This document shows, piece after piece, positions 46,187 through 57,229 of a stretch of DNA of 64,000 nucleotides. The position numbers and the translations under genes were made by a program. The notes under the pieces are model-generated. The model had not been told where the DNA came from, did not search any database, and saw only the letters and a program-made list of their open reading frames with translations. The DNA comes from Tubulanus polymorphus (lineage: Eukaryota > Nemertea > Palaeonemertea > Tubulaniformes > Tubulanidae). The stretch is from NCBI RefSeq assembly GCF_964204645.1, contig NC_134036.1, forward strand, positions 3,582,001 to 3,646,000, read 5' to 3'. Within the stretch, counting starts at the first letter, position 1. Each line of letters begins with the position of its first letter.

Positions 46187-47382
46187 ATTACGTTCTAGTT
46201 TCATGGAAAAGTTTAAGCTTTAAATGGTTAGGTTGGAATTGTTTGCCTACAATTGGAAATGTGAAGCAACCAATTGTATTTATACCAAAGTTTGCGTGTA
46301 ACTTTTTCTCATCGAATATACATATATGCTATGTGCTGTATTCGTGCTTATAACTATAATGTTAAAATCCCACAATACAAAAGAGAGTGTTACTACGAGT
46401 CAAAGGTTTCTTTAATTAAGGTATGAATAATATTTGATTCGATGTTTCCACTCGATCAGTTATCGTTACACTCTTATAAATAACAGTGACCGGGGCGGTT
46501 TTATCAGAACCACGAAAGCAGCTCGGCTGTATTGCAAATCTGCCACCCTTCGTATCGACAGCTATTGTTCTTCATCGTTTTTCGGCTTTTTTCCATTGTA
46601 TTATCGCATGGACCCATTGTTTTAGCGCGGTTTGATCGTTGAAATTGTATACTCCTCATCGGGTTCGAAAAACGGCATATCGTATTAATGATTACCGATG
46701 ATATAACATTGGTATCGTCTTTTCTTGGGAACTTCTTTGTTTAAATCGAATATCCGCTTGATATTGGAAATTATATTTCAGAGTATTTTCTTCGACTTAA
46801 AAGTAGGATCCGCCCTTGAACGGATGCGGTAACACCCGACGTACGGGAAATCTAAACGTATTGTCTTGTGTACGATATAAGATCGAACCACATATTCTTT
46901 TCAATTATTCTTTACCAAATTCGTAAATTAGACACATTTGGATGAGTTAAACAGAAAAGATAAATCAAAACCAGACGCAAAGTTAGTGAATCGGCTTCAT
47001 AAACGAATGTCCAGGTTTTTTTTGAAGTTGGTAACTACTTTCCCAGTACTCTTATGCTATAACATAGATGCATCATTCTGCGCATGGATAGCGTGCATTT
47101 CTCACATATTGATTCGGATCTGGTTTACAGATATAAAGATATGAAATATTGTACGTTATGGAATATTGTAATGGTAGGGTAGATTTCGCTTCACCGAAAT
47201 TGCAGGATTGGAAACTATTCATCAACTCAGTCTTCAAGTTCTCGGCGTCAGTTTGACTCAGTAATGCAGTTGGCGTCTGATCAACCGCTATATAGTATCT
47301 TGAGGATTTATCAATACTTGGAACGCATGTTGCTTTAAGTTCTGCTGCGTTCCTCGACCAAGCAGTGGTGCAACCTGAATTG
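46187..47382. other. Intergenic DNA with the conserved upstream block of GPCR gene 1
   Basis: The first 700 bases hold nothing I can support. From about 46940 the sequence (AAACAGAAAAGATAAA, GAATCGGCTTCATAA, CCAGTACTCTTATG, GATTCGGATCTGGTTT, CACCGAAATTGCAGG) is homologous to blocks before GPCR genes 4, 5 and 6. It probably contains the shared promoter or 5' UTR. Confidence 0.5.
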
Positions 47383-48498
47383 ATGACTTCACTAAATGCG
47401 TCGGTCGGTACTGAAATACTTTACTCCAACCATTCGGGCATAGCAACCACCACTGAGAAGGCATGGTTTAAACCTCATTCGCGGTGTAAATACATCCATC
47501 ACGCCGATTACAATCCGTTTCACGTGAATCTGTATATACAGATCACTACTTACGTCGTTTTCAGCATCGCCATCTTCGGTTTGATGGCGAATTCATTGTC
47601 TTTTATCATCCTCAGTAAAGAACGTTCGAACAACACCAGTATATTCTATTTGAGATGTTTGGCTGTTGCGGACATGTTTATTTGTTTGTCTTATATTGTA
47701 TTTGACTTTCAGTATCGGCTCTACATGCACACGCTGTTACTGGACATGACTGCTGAAATAAACCACGCTATGAAGCGCATGTATTCATACACTCAAGACA
47801 TTCGATTTTTGTTTTCAAGTATCAGTGACCTGATAACATTGTTAATAGCAATAGACAGATATATCGTTGTTTGTTGGCCTCTGAAAGCTGTCAGAATTAT
47901 AACCATGAGAAAGAGTTGTATCTTGGTCACTTTTTGTGTGATAATTTCTGCCTGTAATCATTGTAAGAGTGTTTTCAAGTATTATAACTATCGTTCCCGT
48001 AATCCGTGCACTGGACACGAAAGATGGAATCAGAAATTCACTCCATTTGCTAAAAATATTTATTTGAAATACTACGACGTATTTGTCCGCGCTCCTATAT
48101 TTACTATAATCCCGACAGTGATAGTAGTTCTAATAACTATCCGATTGATTTTCACGTTGAGACGCGCAGGAGCAGCGAGAAAAACGATGTCTACAAATCA
48201 TCAAACTTCTAACAGCAGCAGCAGCAGCAGTGACCGTAGTTTAACTCTGACGTTAGTTCTCATCTCTAGTTTGTATTTATTGAAGAATGCATTGTCTGTC
48301 CGAGCCTCCATCGTCAACTTGATAAAAACTTTAGGTGGTTCACTCGGTAAAGGCATTTCTCACGTTTATATGAACCCAGTTGGGGCCATCGGAAGAATGA
48401 TTGTATCATCTTGTAATTTCGTCGTTTATTGCGCTTCGAGGCGTCGCTTTCGAAATCAACTGAAAGCGATGTTTTCGGTTAAGAAGTGTCAAATCTGA
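47383..48498 (+). CDS. Rhodopsin-class GPCR, tandem copy 1
   Basis: Single-exon frame of 371 residues from ATG 47383, which lies at the position aligned with the ATG of every paralog (upstream in-frame codons are GTG). Seven hydrophobic segments are visible. Class A marks: LAVAD in TM2, IDRY at the end of TM3 followed by VVCWPLKA, a basic third loop, and NFVVYCASRRRFRNQ in place of NPxxY. N-glycosylation sites NAS (5) and NHS (16). The N-terminal tail has one Cys in RCKYIHHAD (Cys35) and the second extracellular loop one in NPCTGHERW; TM3 has no Cys at its outer end, and TM6 has no CWxP. The TM4 region (RKSCILVTFCVIIS) resembles genes 4 and 5, while TM5-7 resemble genes 2 and 3. The tail NFxxY-type motif is common in FMRFamide/peptide receptor-like families, but the ligand is unknown. 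Confidence 0.9.
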   Translation: MTSLNASVGTEILYSNHSGIATTTEKAWFKPHSRCKYIHHADYNPFHVNLYIQITTYVVFSIAIFGLMANSLSFIILSKERSNNTSIFYLRCLAVADMFICLSYIVFDFQYRLYMHTLLLDMTAEINHAMKRMYSYTQDIRFLFSSISDLITLLIAIDRYIVVCWPLKAVRIITMRKSCILVTFCVIISACNHCKSVFKYYNYRSRNPCTGHERWNQKFTPFAKNIYLKYYDVFVRAPIFTIIPTVIVVLITIRLIFTLRRAGAARKTMSTNHQTSNSSSSSSDRSLTLTLVLISSLYLLKNALSVRASIVNLIKTLGGSLGKGISHVYMNPVGAIGRMIVSSCNFVVYCASRRRFRNQLKAMFSVKKCQI

Positions 48499-49622
48499 TA
48501 CATTCAATTCTTACAAGCTTTCGATATTTCTTATTTTCAATAATCACATTTCAATGGTTACTTCTATTCATGAACATTCGCCTCTTACAGTTCATTAGAT
48601 GTTTATCTTAAAGCGAAATAAGAAGAAAAGAACTGCTTATTTATTAATTACGATATTGAAATATCGAAACATAATCTACTGTCATAGATAAAATACTCGT
48701 TGCTTAATCCCTAAATATAGACAAAATGCCTAGTCCACATTTCATATGAGCCAGTTCCACAATCAACCGCAACCAACTACAGAAGACTAACTACAGATCT
48801 GGACCCAGTTCCACAGTTGTCAGTTAGAGTTAACTGTGAGTTAAAGTTAGTTCATTTTCAATGTTTTAACCCAGAGTCAAATCTTAACTCAGAACTGTGG
48901 ATTTGGACCCTGCTTTAAAACTACATTCGTAAACACTATACAACGTTTTTTTCATCAATTTCTATATAAACTCGAATCAAATTTCCGAGTCTTAAGAATT
49001 CCGAATAATGACTTCAGATTATGATTCAAACCTAACGATTTTATTCACTGACGTTGTGATCAACGCTGGCGCTATATGACGTCATATCGGTGGTTATTTT
49101 ATCGGTTCTTGAGACGTGACGTCCAAATACGCCGTATACCTATTATCACGTGACTACAGCCGGCACAAATACTACGAGACCAGTATATAATATGCATACT
49201 GTATCATTACACGCGTGTCTTCCTGGATTGTTCTAAATTTCACGTAATATAACATCATTTTCATTTTTCATTGATGCGATTAAAAAGCTATTACTTTTTA
49301 GGTGAAATGCGTATATTTTTGCTATTGGAATTTTGTCATCAATGCGACTAACTCCGTATAGTAAAAAACTCACCAACAAACATTGATTGATTTCGTTAAT
49401 GTATAAACATCTCCCTGAGGCATATTAGGTTTTGAAGGACTGCAATTCATAGATTTCTCATCTCTCAGACTCAGTGTTCATTTGACTCAGCAGTTTGGCT
49501 GTCTGGTGGGTCGTTCTATAGCGAGCAATATTCTTAATCGCTCATAACTAAAATGCGACTGTTTGCAATGTTTGGAAGTTTAAGTCCTCGATTTCAAAAA
49601 GAAGATTCTTCAAACTGAATTG
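48499..49622. other. Spacer between GPCR genes 1 and 2; first copy of a duplicated segment
   Basis: Nearly identical to 50769-51901 apart from small indels, so this is the 5' half of a tandem duplication unit of about 2.27 kb. It contains a family B hairpin (48801-48909), a GACGTCA-type CRE-like site near 49079-49086, and a TATA-like GTATATAATATGC at about 49183-49195, some 430 bases before ATG 49623. The latter two are candidate promoter elements for gene 2. Confidence 0.6.
48801..48909. repeat. Hairpin MITE-like repeat, family B
   Basis: Begins GGACCCAGTTCCACAGTTGT and ends CAGAACTGTGGATTTGGACC. The copy at 51070-51179 differs at very few positions because it was duplicated with the GPCR unit. 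Confidence 0.7.
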
Positions 49623-50768
49623 ATGGCCGCGCAAAATGTATCGGTTGGTGCAGGGAACTTTACCGCCAACACCACAGGAGTGACAACCACAACTGAGAAG
49701 GCATTGTTTAAACCTCATTCGCGGTGTAAATACATCCATCACGCCGATTATAAACCGTTTCACGTAAATCTGTTTCTGCAGATAACTACTTACGTCGTTT
49801 TCAGCATCGCCATCTTCGGTTTGATGGCGAATTCATTGTCTTTTATAATTCTCAGCAAAGAACGTTCGAACAACACTAGTATATTCTATTTGAGATGTTT
49901 GACCGTTGCGGACATGTTTATTTGTTTGTCTTGTGTCGTATTTGACTTCCAGTATGGGCTCTACAGTCACACGCTGTTACTGGACATGACTGCTGAAATA
50001 AACCACGTTATGAAGCGCATGCATATATATACTCAACACATTCGAAAAGTTTTTTCAAGTATCAGTGACCTGATAACATTGTTAATAGCAATAGACAGAT
50101 ATGTAGTTGTTTGTTGGCCTCTGAAAGCTATCAGAATCATAAGCATCAAGAAAAGCCATATCAACGTCACTATTGTTGTAATAATTTCTCTTTGCAACCA
50201 GTCTAGAGAATTTTTCTTGTACTATAACCATCGTTCCCGTAATCCGTGCACTGGACACGAAAGATGGAATCGGAAATTCACTCCATTTGCTAAAAACATT
50301 TATTTGAAATACTATGGCGTGTTTGTCCGGGCTCCTATATTTACTATAATCCCGACAGTGATAGTGGTTCTGATAACTATCCGATTGATTTTCACGTTGA
50401 GACGCGCAGGAGCAGCGAGAAAAACTATGTCTACAAATAATCAAACTTCTAACAGCAGCAGTAGTAGCAGCAGCGGCAGCAGCAGCAGCAGCAGCAGCAG
50501 TGACCGTAGTTTAACTCTGACGTTAATTCTCATTTCATGTTTCTATTTATTGAAGAATGCATTGTCTGTTCGAGCTTCCATCGTCAACTTGATACAAACT
50601 CTCGGCGGTTCACTCGGTAAAGGTATTTCTCATGTTTATATGAACCCAGTTGTGGACATCGTAAGAATGATTGTATCATCTTGTAATTTCGTCATTTATT
50701 GCGCTTCGAGGTGTCGCTTTCGAAATCAACTGAAAGCGATGTTTTCGATTAAGAAGTGTCAAATCTGA
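49623..50768 (+). CDS. Rhodopsin-class GPCR, tandem copy 2
   Basis: Single exon, 381 residues. N-glycosylation sites NVS (5), NFT (12) and NTT (15); Cys35 in RCKYIHHAD; TM1 about 52-76 with Asn70; TVADMF in TM2 (LAVAD in the others); IDRY 157-160; second-loop Cys209; TM5 about 236-257; TM6 about 298-312 without CWxP (CFYLL instead); NFVIYC in TM7. The third loop holds the longest Ser run of the cluster, broken once by Gly (residues 276-293, mostly AGC codons). Nearly identical to copy 3 in body and upstream DNA, so a recent duplicate. One replacement in the C-terminal tail, SRCRF for SRRRF, is private to this copy. All class A signalling marks are intact, so it is probably functional; ligand unknown. 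Confidence 0.9.
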   Translation: MAAQNVSVGAGNFTANTTGVTTTTEKALFKPHSRCKYIHHADYKPFHVNLFLQITTYVVFSIAIFGLMANSLSFIILSKERSNNTSIFYLRCLTVADMFICLSCVVFDFQYGLYSHTLLLDMTAEINHVMKRMHIYTQHIRKVFSSISDLITLLIAIDRYVVVCWPLKAIRIISIKKSHINVTIVVIISLCNQSREFFLYYNHRSRNPCTGHERWNRKFTPFAKNIYLKYYGVFVRAPIFTIIPTVIVVLITIRLIFTLRRAGAARKTMSTNNQTSNSSSSSSSGSSSSSSSSDRSLTLTLILISCFYLLKNALSVRASIVNLIQTLGGSLGKGISHVYMNPVVDIVRMIVSSCNFVIYCASRCRFRNQLKAMFSIKKCQI

Positions 50769-51901
50769 TACGTTCAGTTCTAACAAGCTTTCGATATTTC
50801 TTATCTTCAAGAATCACATTTCAATGGTTACTTCTATTCATGAACATTCGCCTCTTACAGTTCATTAGAGGTTTATCTTAAAGCGAAATAAGAAGAAAAG
50901 AACTGCTTATTTATTAATTACGATATTGAAATATCGAAACATAATCTACTGTCATAGATAAAATACTCGTTTTTAATCCCTAAATATAGACAAAATGCCT
51001 AGTCCACATTTCATATGAGCCAGTTCCACAATCAACCGCAACCAACTACAGAAGACTAACTACAGATCTGGACCCAGTTCCACAGTTGTCAGTTAGAGTT
51101 AACTGTGAGTTAAAGTTAGTTCATTTACAATATTTTAACCCAGAGTCAAATCTTAACTCAGAACTGTGGATTTGGACCCTGCTTTAAAACTACATTCGTA
51201 AACACTATACAACGTTTTTTTTCATCAATTTCTATATAAACTCGAATCAAATTTCCGAATCTTAAGAATTCCGAATAATGACTTCAGATTATGATTCAAA
51301 CCTAACGATTTTATTCACTGACGTTGTGATCAACGCTGGCACGATACGACGTCATATCGGTGGTTATTTTATCGGTTCTTGAGACGTTACGTCCAAATAC
51401 GCCGTATACCTATTATCACGTGACTACAGCCGGCACAAATACTACGAGACCAGTATATAATATGCATACTGTATCATTACACGCGTGTCTTCCTGGATCG
51501 TTCTAAATTTCACGTAATATAACATTATTTTCATTTTTCATTGATGCGATTAAAAAGTCTATTACTTTTTAGGTGAAATGCGTATATTTTTGCTATTGGA
51601 ATTTTGTCATCAATGCGACTAACTCCGTATAGTAAAAAACTCACCAACAAACATTGATTGATTTCGTTAATGTATAAACATCTCCCTGAGGCATATTAGG
51701 TTTTGAAGGACTGCAATTCATAGATTTCTCATCTCTCAGACTCAGTGTTCATTTGACTCAGCAATTTGGCTGTCTGGTGGGTCGTTCTATAGCGAGCAAT
51801 ATTCTTAATCGCTCATAACTAAAATGCGACTGTTTGCAATGTTTGAAAGTTTGGAAGTTTGAGTCCTCGATTTCAAAAAGTAGATTCTTCAAACTGAATT
51901 G
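50769..51901. other. Spacer between GPCR genes 2 and 3; second copy of the duplicated segment
   Basis: Matches 48499-49622 almost base for base, including the family B hairpin (51070-51179) and the TATA-like GTATATAATATGC near 51463. Differences are single bases and short indels. Confidence 0.6.
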
Positions 51902-53014
51902 ATGGCCGCGCAAAATGTATCGGTTGGTGCAGGGAACTTTACCGCCAACACCACAGGAGTGACAACCACAACTGAGAAGGCATTGTTTAAACCTCATTCG
52001 CGGTGTAAATACATCCATCACGCCGATTATAAACCGTTTCACGTAAATCTGTTTCTACAGATCACTACTTACGTCGTTTTCAGCATCGCCATCTTCGGTT
52101 TGATGGCGAATTCATTGTCTTTTATAATTCTCAGCAAAGAACGTTCGAACAACACTAGTATATTCTATTTGAGAGGTTTGGCCGTTGCGGACATGTTTAT
52201 TTGTTTGTCTTGTGTCGTATTTGACTTCCAGTATGGGCTCTACAGTCACACGCTGTTACTGGACATGACTGCTGAAATAAACCACGTTATGAAGCGCATG
52301 CATATATATACTCAACACATTCGAAAAGTTTTTTCAAGTATCAGTGACCTGATAACATTGTTAATAGCAATAGACAGATATGTAGTTGTTTGTTGGCCTC
52401 TGAAAGCTATCAGAATCATAAGCATCAAGAAAAGCCATATCAACGTCACTATTGTTGTAATAATTTCTCTTTGCAACCAGTCTAGAGAATTTTTCTTGTA
52501 CTATAACCATCGTTCCCGTAATCCGTGCACTGGACACGAAAGATGGAATCGGAAATTCACTCCATTTGCTAAAAACATTTATTTGAAATACTATGGCGTG
52601 TTTGTCCGCGCTCCTATATTTACTATAATCCCGACAGTGATAGTAGTTCTGATAACTATCCGATTGATTTTCACGTTGAGACGCGCAGGAGCAGCGAGAA
52701 AAACAATGTCTACAAATAATCAAACTTCTAACAGCAGCAGCAGCAGTGACCGTAGTTTAACTCTGACATTAATTCTAATTTCATGTTTCTATTTATTGAA
52801 GAATGCATTGTCTGTTCGAGCCTCCATCGTCAACTTGATAAAAACTCTCGGCGGTTCACTCGGTAAAGGCATTTCTCACGTTTATATGAACCCAGTTATG
52901 GACATCGTAAGAATGATTGTATCATCTTGTAATTTCGTCATTTATTGCGCTTCGAGGCGTCGCTTTCGAAATCAACTGAAAGCGATGTTTTCGATTAAGA
53001 AATACCAAATCTGA
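51902..53014 (+). CDS. Rhodopsin-class GPCR, tandem copy 3
   Basis: Single exon, 370 residues. Same plan as copy 2, from which it differs mainly by a short Ser run in the third loop (SNSSSSSDRS), YLRGLAVAD in TM2 (Gly where the other copies have Cys or, in copy 6, Tyr), MDIVRM in TM7 and an end of KKYQI. IDRY, NFVIYC, Cys35 and the second-loop Cys are kept. It shares its whole upstream region with copy 2; the downstream region diverges from those of copies 1 and 2 soon after the stop. Intact and probably functional; ligand unknown. Confidence 0.9.
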   Translation: MAAQNVSVGAGNFTANTTGVTTTTEKALFKPHSRCKYIHHADYKPFHVNLFLQITTYVVFSIAIFGLMANSLSFIILSKERSNNTSIFYLRGLAVADMFICLSCVVFDFQYGLYSHTLLLDMTAEINHVMKRMHIYTQHIRKVFSSISDLITLLIAIDRYVVVCWPLKAIRIISIKKSHINVTIVVIISLCNQSREFFLYYNHRSRNPCTGHERWNRKFTPFAKNIYLKYYGVFVRAPIFTIIPTVIVVLITIRLIFTLRRAGAARKTMSTNNQTSNSSSSSDRSLTLTLILISCFYLLKNALSVRASIVNLIKTLGGSLGKGISHVYMNPVMDIVRMIVSSCNFVIYCASRRRFRNQLKAMFSIKKYQI

Positions 53015-55016
53015 TACGTTCAATTCTCACAAGCTTTCGATATTTCTTATTTTCAAGAATCGAATTTCAGTGGTTTCTTTTATCCATGCACAATCGCCTC
53101 TTATAGTTCATACTTATACAATTACACTATAAACTAAAGCAATCGCTATTGAGATCGCGAGGCTTATCTGTAAGCGAAATAAAAAACAAAACAATTGCTT
53201 ATCCATAGATATAGACAGAAAGCATAGCCCACAGTTCATATGAGCCAGTTCCACAAAACCGTAATCAACCGTAATATCTAATACAGAACAGAAGACTTAC
53301 TGTAGATCTTCTTTTAAACTACAAAACTTATTTGTAAACACCACACACCGTGTTTTCAATAATTTCTATATAAACTGTCGAATCGAATTTCAGCATCTTA
53401 AGAATTCCGAATTTTGACTTGAAATTATGATTTAAACTTGATGATTTTGTTCACTGACGCTGCGATCAACGCCGACAATATTGCGTCATATATGTATACG
53501 ATCATTGTATAGGGTTCGAACTCACGAGACGTGACGTCAATACACGCCCTATACAAATGGACTCGTTATTATGTGACTAACAGCCACGGATACTACTAGA
53601 CGAGTATATACCGCTGGATTTAAGGGGAAACCCCATTAGGAACAAAATCCGAGGACAATATCGGATGTGATTGAACGCTATCGTCTCGGTTCGGAAATGT
53701 ACGATTTAGATTGAACTCATTCGTCAACGGTTCGGACGAAACGATGTGTATATATGACGGTCGAATTTTGAATTGGACTTGCTTCTCGACCCTAGGAAAC
53801 CCTTAACCTGACGCAAAGGTAAACTTCGATTATTCTATTCCGCTTGTCTTATGTGCATCTGATTTTCGTATTAGAAGGTCGATCGTCGCATTTGTTCAAG
53901 TGTTTCGGGGCTTCGCATTCAAGGCGAGTACAACCATAGACTGTAGAGGACTACTACCAGAAACCAGTAGTATATTCAGTAAATTATCTGAAGTAAAGCA
54001 TCTTCAAATTGGCAAAGTCAAAGTCAGTATTCCGCTTTAAATATAATTTGCAGACTCAAAATAGAAACAATAAAGAAGTTTCCAGTTTCTAGGCGCCATT
54101 TTGTCGCGGTCCCTCGAGGTCCCCATTGTTGCGATAATTTGCGCTCATTTTTGAAGCAGAAGTTTAGATTGAATATCATATAGTTCTGCAGTCCCTTGCT
54201 TGATTAACTTAATTAATACACCATTTCAAAGGAAATGAAATGCAGGAATTTGCCGGTGGTTATTGGATTTTTTAACGCAACAATTGAGAGCAGTGACGAT
54301 TAGATTAAATTGAATTTATCGTTCATCGATTGTAAACTAAAAAGTATAAAGTACCTTTTCTTTTGAAATTGCTATTCGCTGAAAGGCGATGTTATCGGCA
54401 TATGTAATTACGTGAATTTTCATGCTGTCCATTCCGTACATTTCCATATTTCGTGAATTCATCCTTTTTTTATGGCCTATGACATATTTTTCATATAGTA
54501 AATATATTTCTCCATTTAAACGTATTCAATTTCTCCTCAACCGAATTCGTAAACTAAACTGAACTTGAATTAGTTAAACCGAGGCGAAAACCAGATCATA
54601 AAGTTAGTAAATCGGCTTCATAATCGAATATAGCTTGTAAGTTGTTTAATAGATGGTTACTATTTTTCCAGTTCACTAACGCTATATATGATTCTGCACA
54701 CGAGAAGCCTACATTTTTCACTAATTGATTCGGATCTGATTTCCTAAAATCTCTCACGTTACAAAATAATGTATGTGATGGCATGGAAGAACATCGCTTC
54801 ACCGAAATCGCAAGATTGAAAACTAATCATTAGCAGTTCCTGTCGCCCAGCGTCAGTTTAACTCTGATGCAGTTGGTGACGTCTCAACCACAGTTTACAG
54901 TATGTTCAAAATTCGTTAGTAATTGAGACGCTTCTTGTTGTAGCGAGTTCGACTGCGTTGGGAGTTTAATTAAACTGATCGTTCCTCGATCTAGCAGTGG
55001 TGCACAAATTGAATTG
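53015..55016. other. Spacer between GPCR genes 3 and 4
   Basis: The first 600 bases are a diverged version of the spacer after genes 1 and 2. From about 53620 to 54540 the sequence is unique in the window and has no supported gene. From about 54540 the conserved upstream block of the gene 1/4/5/6 type begins (GTAAATCGGCTTCATAA, GATTCGGATCTGATTT, CACCGAAATCGCAAG). Confidence 0.5.
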
Positions 55017-56147
55017 ATGGCTTCTGAAAATGTATCGATTAGTGCTGGAATTCGTTACTCCAACCAGTCAGAAGTGACAACCGCCACTGAGAAGGCTGGG
55101 TTTAAACCTCATCCGCGGTGTAAATACATCCATCACGCGGATTACAAACCGTTTCACGTGAATCTATTTCTGCAGATCACGACTTATGATATATTCAGCT
55201 TTGCCATCTTCGGCTTCGGCGCAAATCTACTGTCTTTTATTATTCTCAGCAAAGAACGCTCAAACAACACCAGTATATTCTATTTGAGATGTTTGGCTGT
55301 TGCGGACATGTTTATTTGTTTGTCTTATATTGTATTCGCCTTTCAGTATCGACTCTACAGTCACACACTGTTACTGGACATGACTGCTGAAATAAACCAC
55401 GCTATGAAGCGCATGTATTCATACACTCAAAACATTCGCATTGTGTTTTCAGGTATCAGCGATCTGATAACATTGTTAATAGCTTTAGACAGATATATCG
55501 TGGTTTGTTGGCCTCTGAAAGCTGTAAGAATCAATAGCAGGAAGAAAAGTTATGTATTGGTCACTTTTTGTGTGATAATTTCCGTTTGCGATCAGACTAA
55601 GAATTTTTTCAAGTTTAAAGCTACTAATTATACCCGTAATCCGTGCACTGGTCACGAGAGGTGGACTCAGAAGTTGACTCCATTTGCTAAAAACATATAT
55701 TTGAAATACTACGGGGTTTTCGTCCGCGCTCCTTTATTTATCATAATCCCAACAGTGATAGTAATTCTGATAACTATCCGATTGATTTTCACGTTGAGAC
55801 GCGCAGGAGCAGCGAGAAAAACCATGTCTACAAATAATCAAACTTCTAACAGCAGCAGCAGCAGCAGTAGCAGTGACCGTAGTTTAACTCTGACGTTAGT
55901 TCTCATTTCGTGTTTCTATTTAGTGAAAAAATCATTTAATGCCCAAGCCTCTATCACGAACTTGATAGAAACTTTAAATGGTAAAATTGGTAAAGGTATT
56001 TCACACGTTTACTTAAACCCGGTTCAGGATATCATAAAGATGATTGTAGCGTCCAGCAATTTCGTCATTTATTGCGCTTCGAGGCGTCGCTTTAGGAATC
56101 AACTGAAAGCGATGTTTACGATTAAAAGATTCCACGTAAAACCATAG
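55017..56147 (+). CDS. Rhodopsin-class GPCR, tandem copy 4
   Basis: Single exon, 376 residues. Differs from copies 1-3 by TM1 FSFAIFGFGANLLSF, LDRY for IDRY at TM3, second loop FKATNYTRNPCTGHERW (extra N-glycosylation site NYT), and a distinct TM6-TM7: LVKKSFNAQASITNL, LNGKIGKG, NPVQDIIKM and NFVIYC, ending in RFHVKP. The third loop has a pure Ser run of 8 before DRS. No Cys at the start of TM3 and no CWxP, as in all copies. It forms a close pair with copy 5, including flanks. A 12-bp hairpin spans its stop codon. Probably functional; ligand unknown. Confidence 0.9.
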   Translation: MASENVSISAGIRYSNQSEVTTATEKAGFKPHPRCKYIHHADYKPFHVNLFLQITTYDIFSFAIFGFGANLLSFIILSKERSNNTSIFYLRCLAVADMFICLSYIVFAFQYRLYSHTLLLDMTAEINHAMKRMYSYTQNIRIVFSGISDLITLLIALDRYIVVCWPLKAVRINSRKKSYVLVTFCVIISVCDQTKNFFKFKATNYTRNPCTGHERWTQKLTPFAKNIYLKYYGVFVRAPLFIIIPTVIVILITIRLIFTLRRAGAARKTMSTNNQTSNSSSSSSSSDRSLTLTLVLISCFYLVKKSFNAQASITNLIETLNGKIGKGISHVYLNPVQDIIKMIVASSNFVIYCASRRRFRNQLKAMFTIKRFHVKP

Positions 56148-56172
56148 AAGTGTAAGCGAACACTTCTATGGT
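56141..56172 (+). other. Perfect hairpin across the stop codon of GPCR copy 4
   Basis: ACCATAGAAGTG (56141-56152), loop TAAGCGAA, then CACTTCTATGGT (56161-56172). The stem contains the TAG stop. The same structure is present at copy 5 (58333-58364) and absent from copies 1, 2, 3 and 6. Confidence 0.7.
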
Positions 56173-56629
56173 AAAACTCACTACAGCGGCACCCTGAGTT
56201 GTACAGCTGAAAGACCAATACACAAGACCTGAAAATCTGGCCCATGATGTCAGTCGCTTCGTTTGACTTCATTTGTATCTAAAATGACGATATTTGTTTA
56301 CATTGATTCCATGGCTTAACATTTACCAAAAAAAAAACAGCAAATATAAATCTCGCCAAGCCACGATCTTTTATTTTTTCATCCAGTAGAACCCAAACTG
56401 TAACAAAATCATAAACTATTCTTAAACTAATTTTCAAAACTGTTCATATTCTTCTAACTCCTGATGGCTGTGATCGACCGACCAGTATTCCGGTAAAAAC
56501 CGCGGCTTCGTCGTGTCGATAAAATGTTGCCTTTCGACCGCGTTCGAATCGTATCAAACCTTCGTTTCTGGCGACGAATTCCATGAAATCCCCGTTTGTC
56601 TCGTTCGACTCGAGCTTCAGGACTGCTTC

Positions 56630-56728
56630 GAGACAACCACCCGAGGCGGCAGGTTTAAAACCACGTTCGCGATGCAAATACACCAACCGCGCTGATTACA
56701 AATCATTCTAGGTATCTACTGATCACTT
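56630..56728 (+). pseudogene. Decayed GPCR relic 1
   Basis: The sequence aligns with the N-terminal coding part of the GPCR genes: GAGACAACCACCCGAGGC, GGCAGGTTTAAAACC, CGCGATGCAAATACA, CAACCGCGCTGATTACAAAT, then TCTACTGATCAC. These correspond to the codons for VTTTTEKAGFKP, RCKYIHHADYKP and the start of TM1. Frame breaks and loss of everything downstream show it is a remnant of another tandem copy. Confidence 0.65.
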
Positions 56729-57229
56729 GAATAAATTAAACAGAAAAGAATAAACCAGACAGAAAATTTGTTAATCGGTTTCATATAAGCAATGTTAGCA
56801 ATGTTGCAAGTTTTTGAAAGTTGGTTACTACTTTCCCAGTACTCTTTATGTTATAACATAGATATATTATTCTTCACACGAGAAGCGTACATTTTACATT
56901 TTTCACATATCGATTCGGATCTGGTTTCTAAAGTCTCTCTCTCACATTTAAAAGTAGTATAATGGCCGGGTAGAATATCGCTACACCGAAATTGCAGGTT
57001 CTCGAAATACTCGCCAACTCAAGAACTGCAATATACGGGTTCCTGTCGATCAGCGTCAGTTTGACTGTGGTGCTGTTGGTGACGTATCACTGGCTGGTTT
57101 ACTATAGTTACCGCTATAGTATGTTCACAATTCGTTAATATTTGAGACGTTTCTTGTTGTTGCAAGTTCTGCTTTGGAAGTTTAAGCTGATCGTTCCTTG
57201 TTCACGCTGTGGATGCATAAACCGAATTG

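Noticed and set aside
50082-50444. 120-codon minus-strand frame conserved in GPCR copies 2, 3 and 6
   Set aside because: It lies antisense within the receptor coding region and is conserved only because the receptor is.
56444-56686. 80-codon minus-strand frame, repeated at 58648-58881
   Set aside because: It runs across the duplicated GPCR relic and flank; the copies differ by frameshifts, so it is not maintained as protein.
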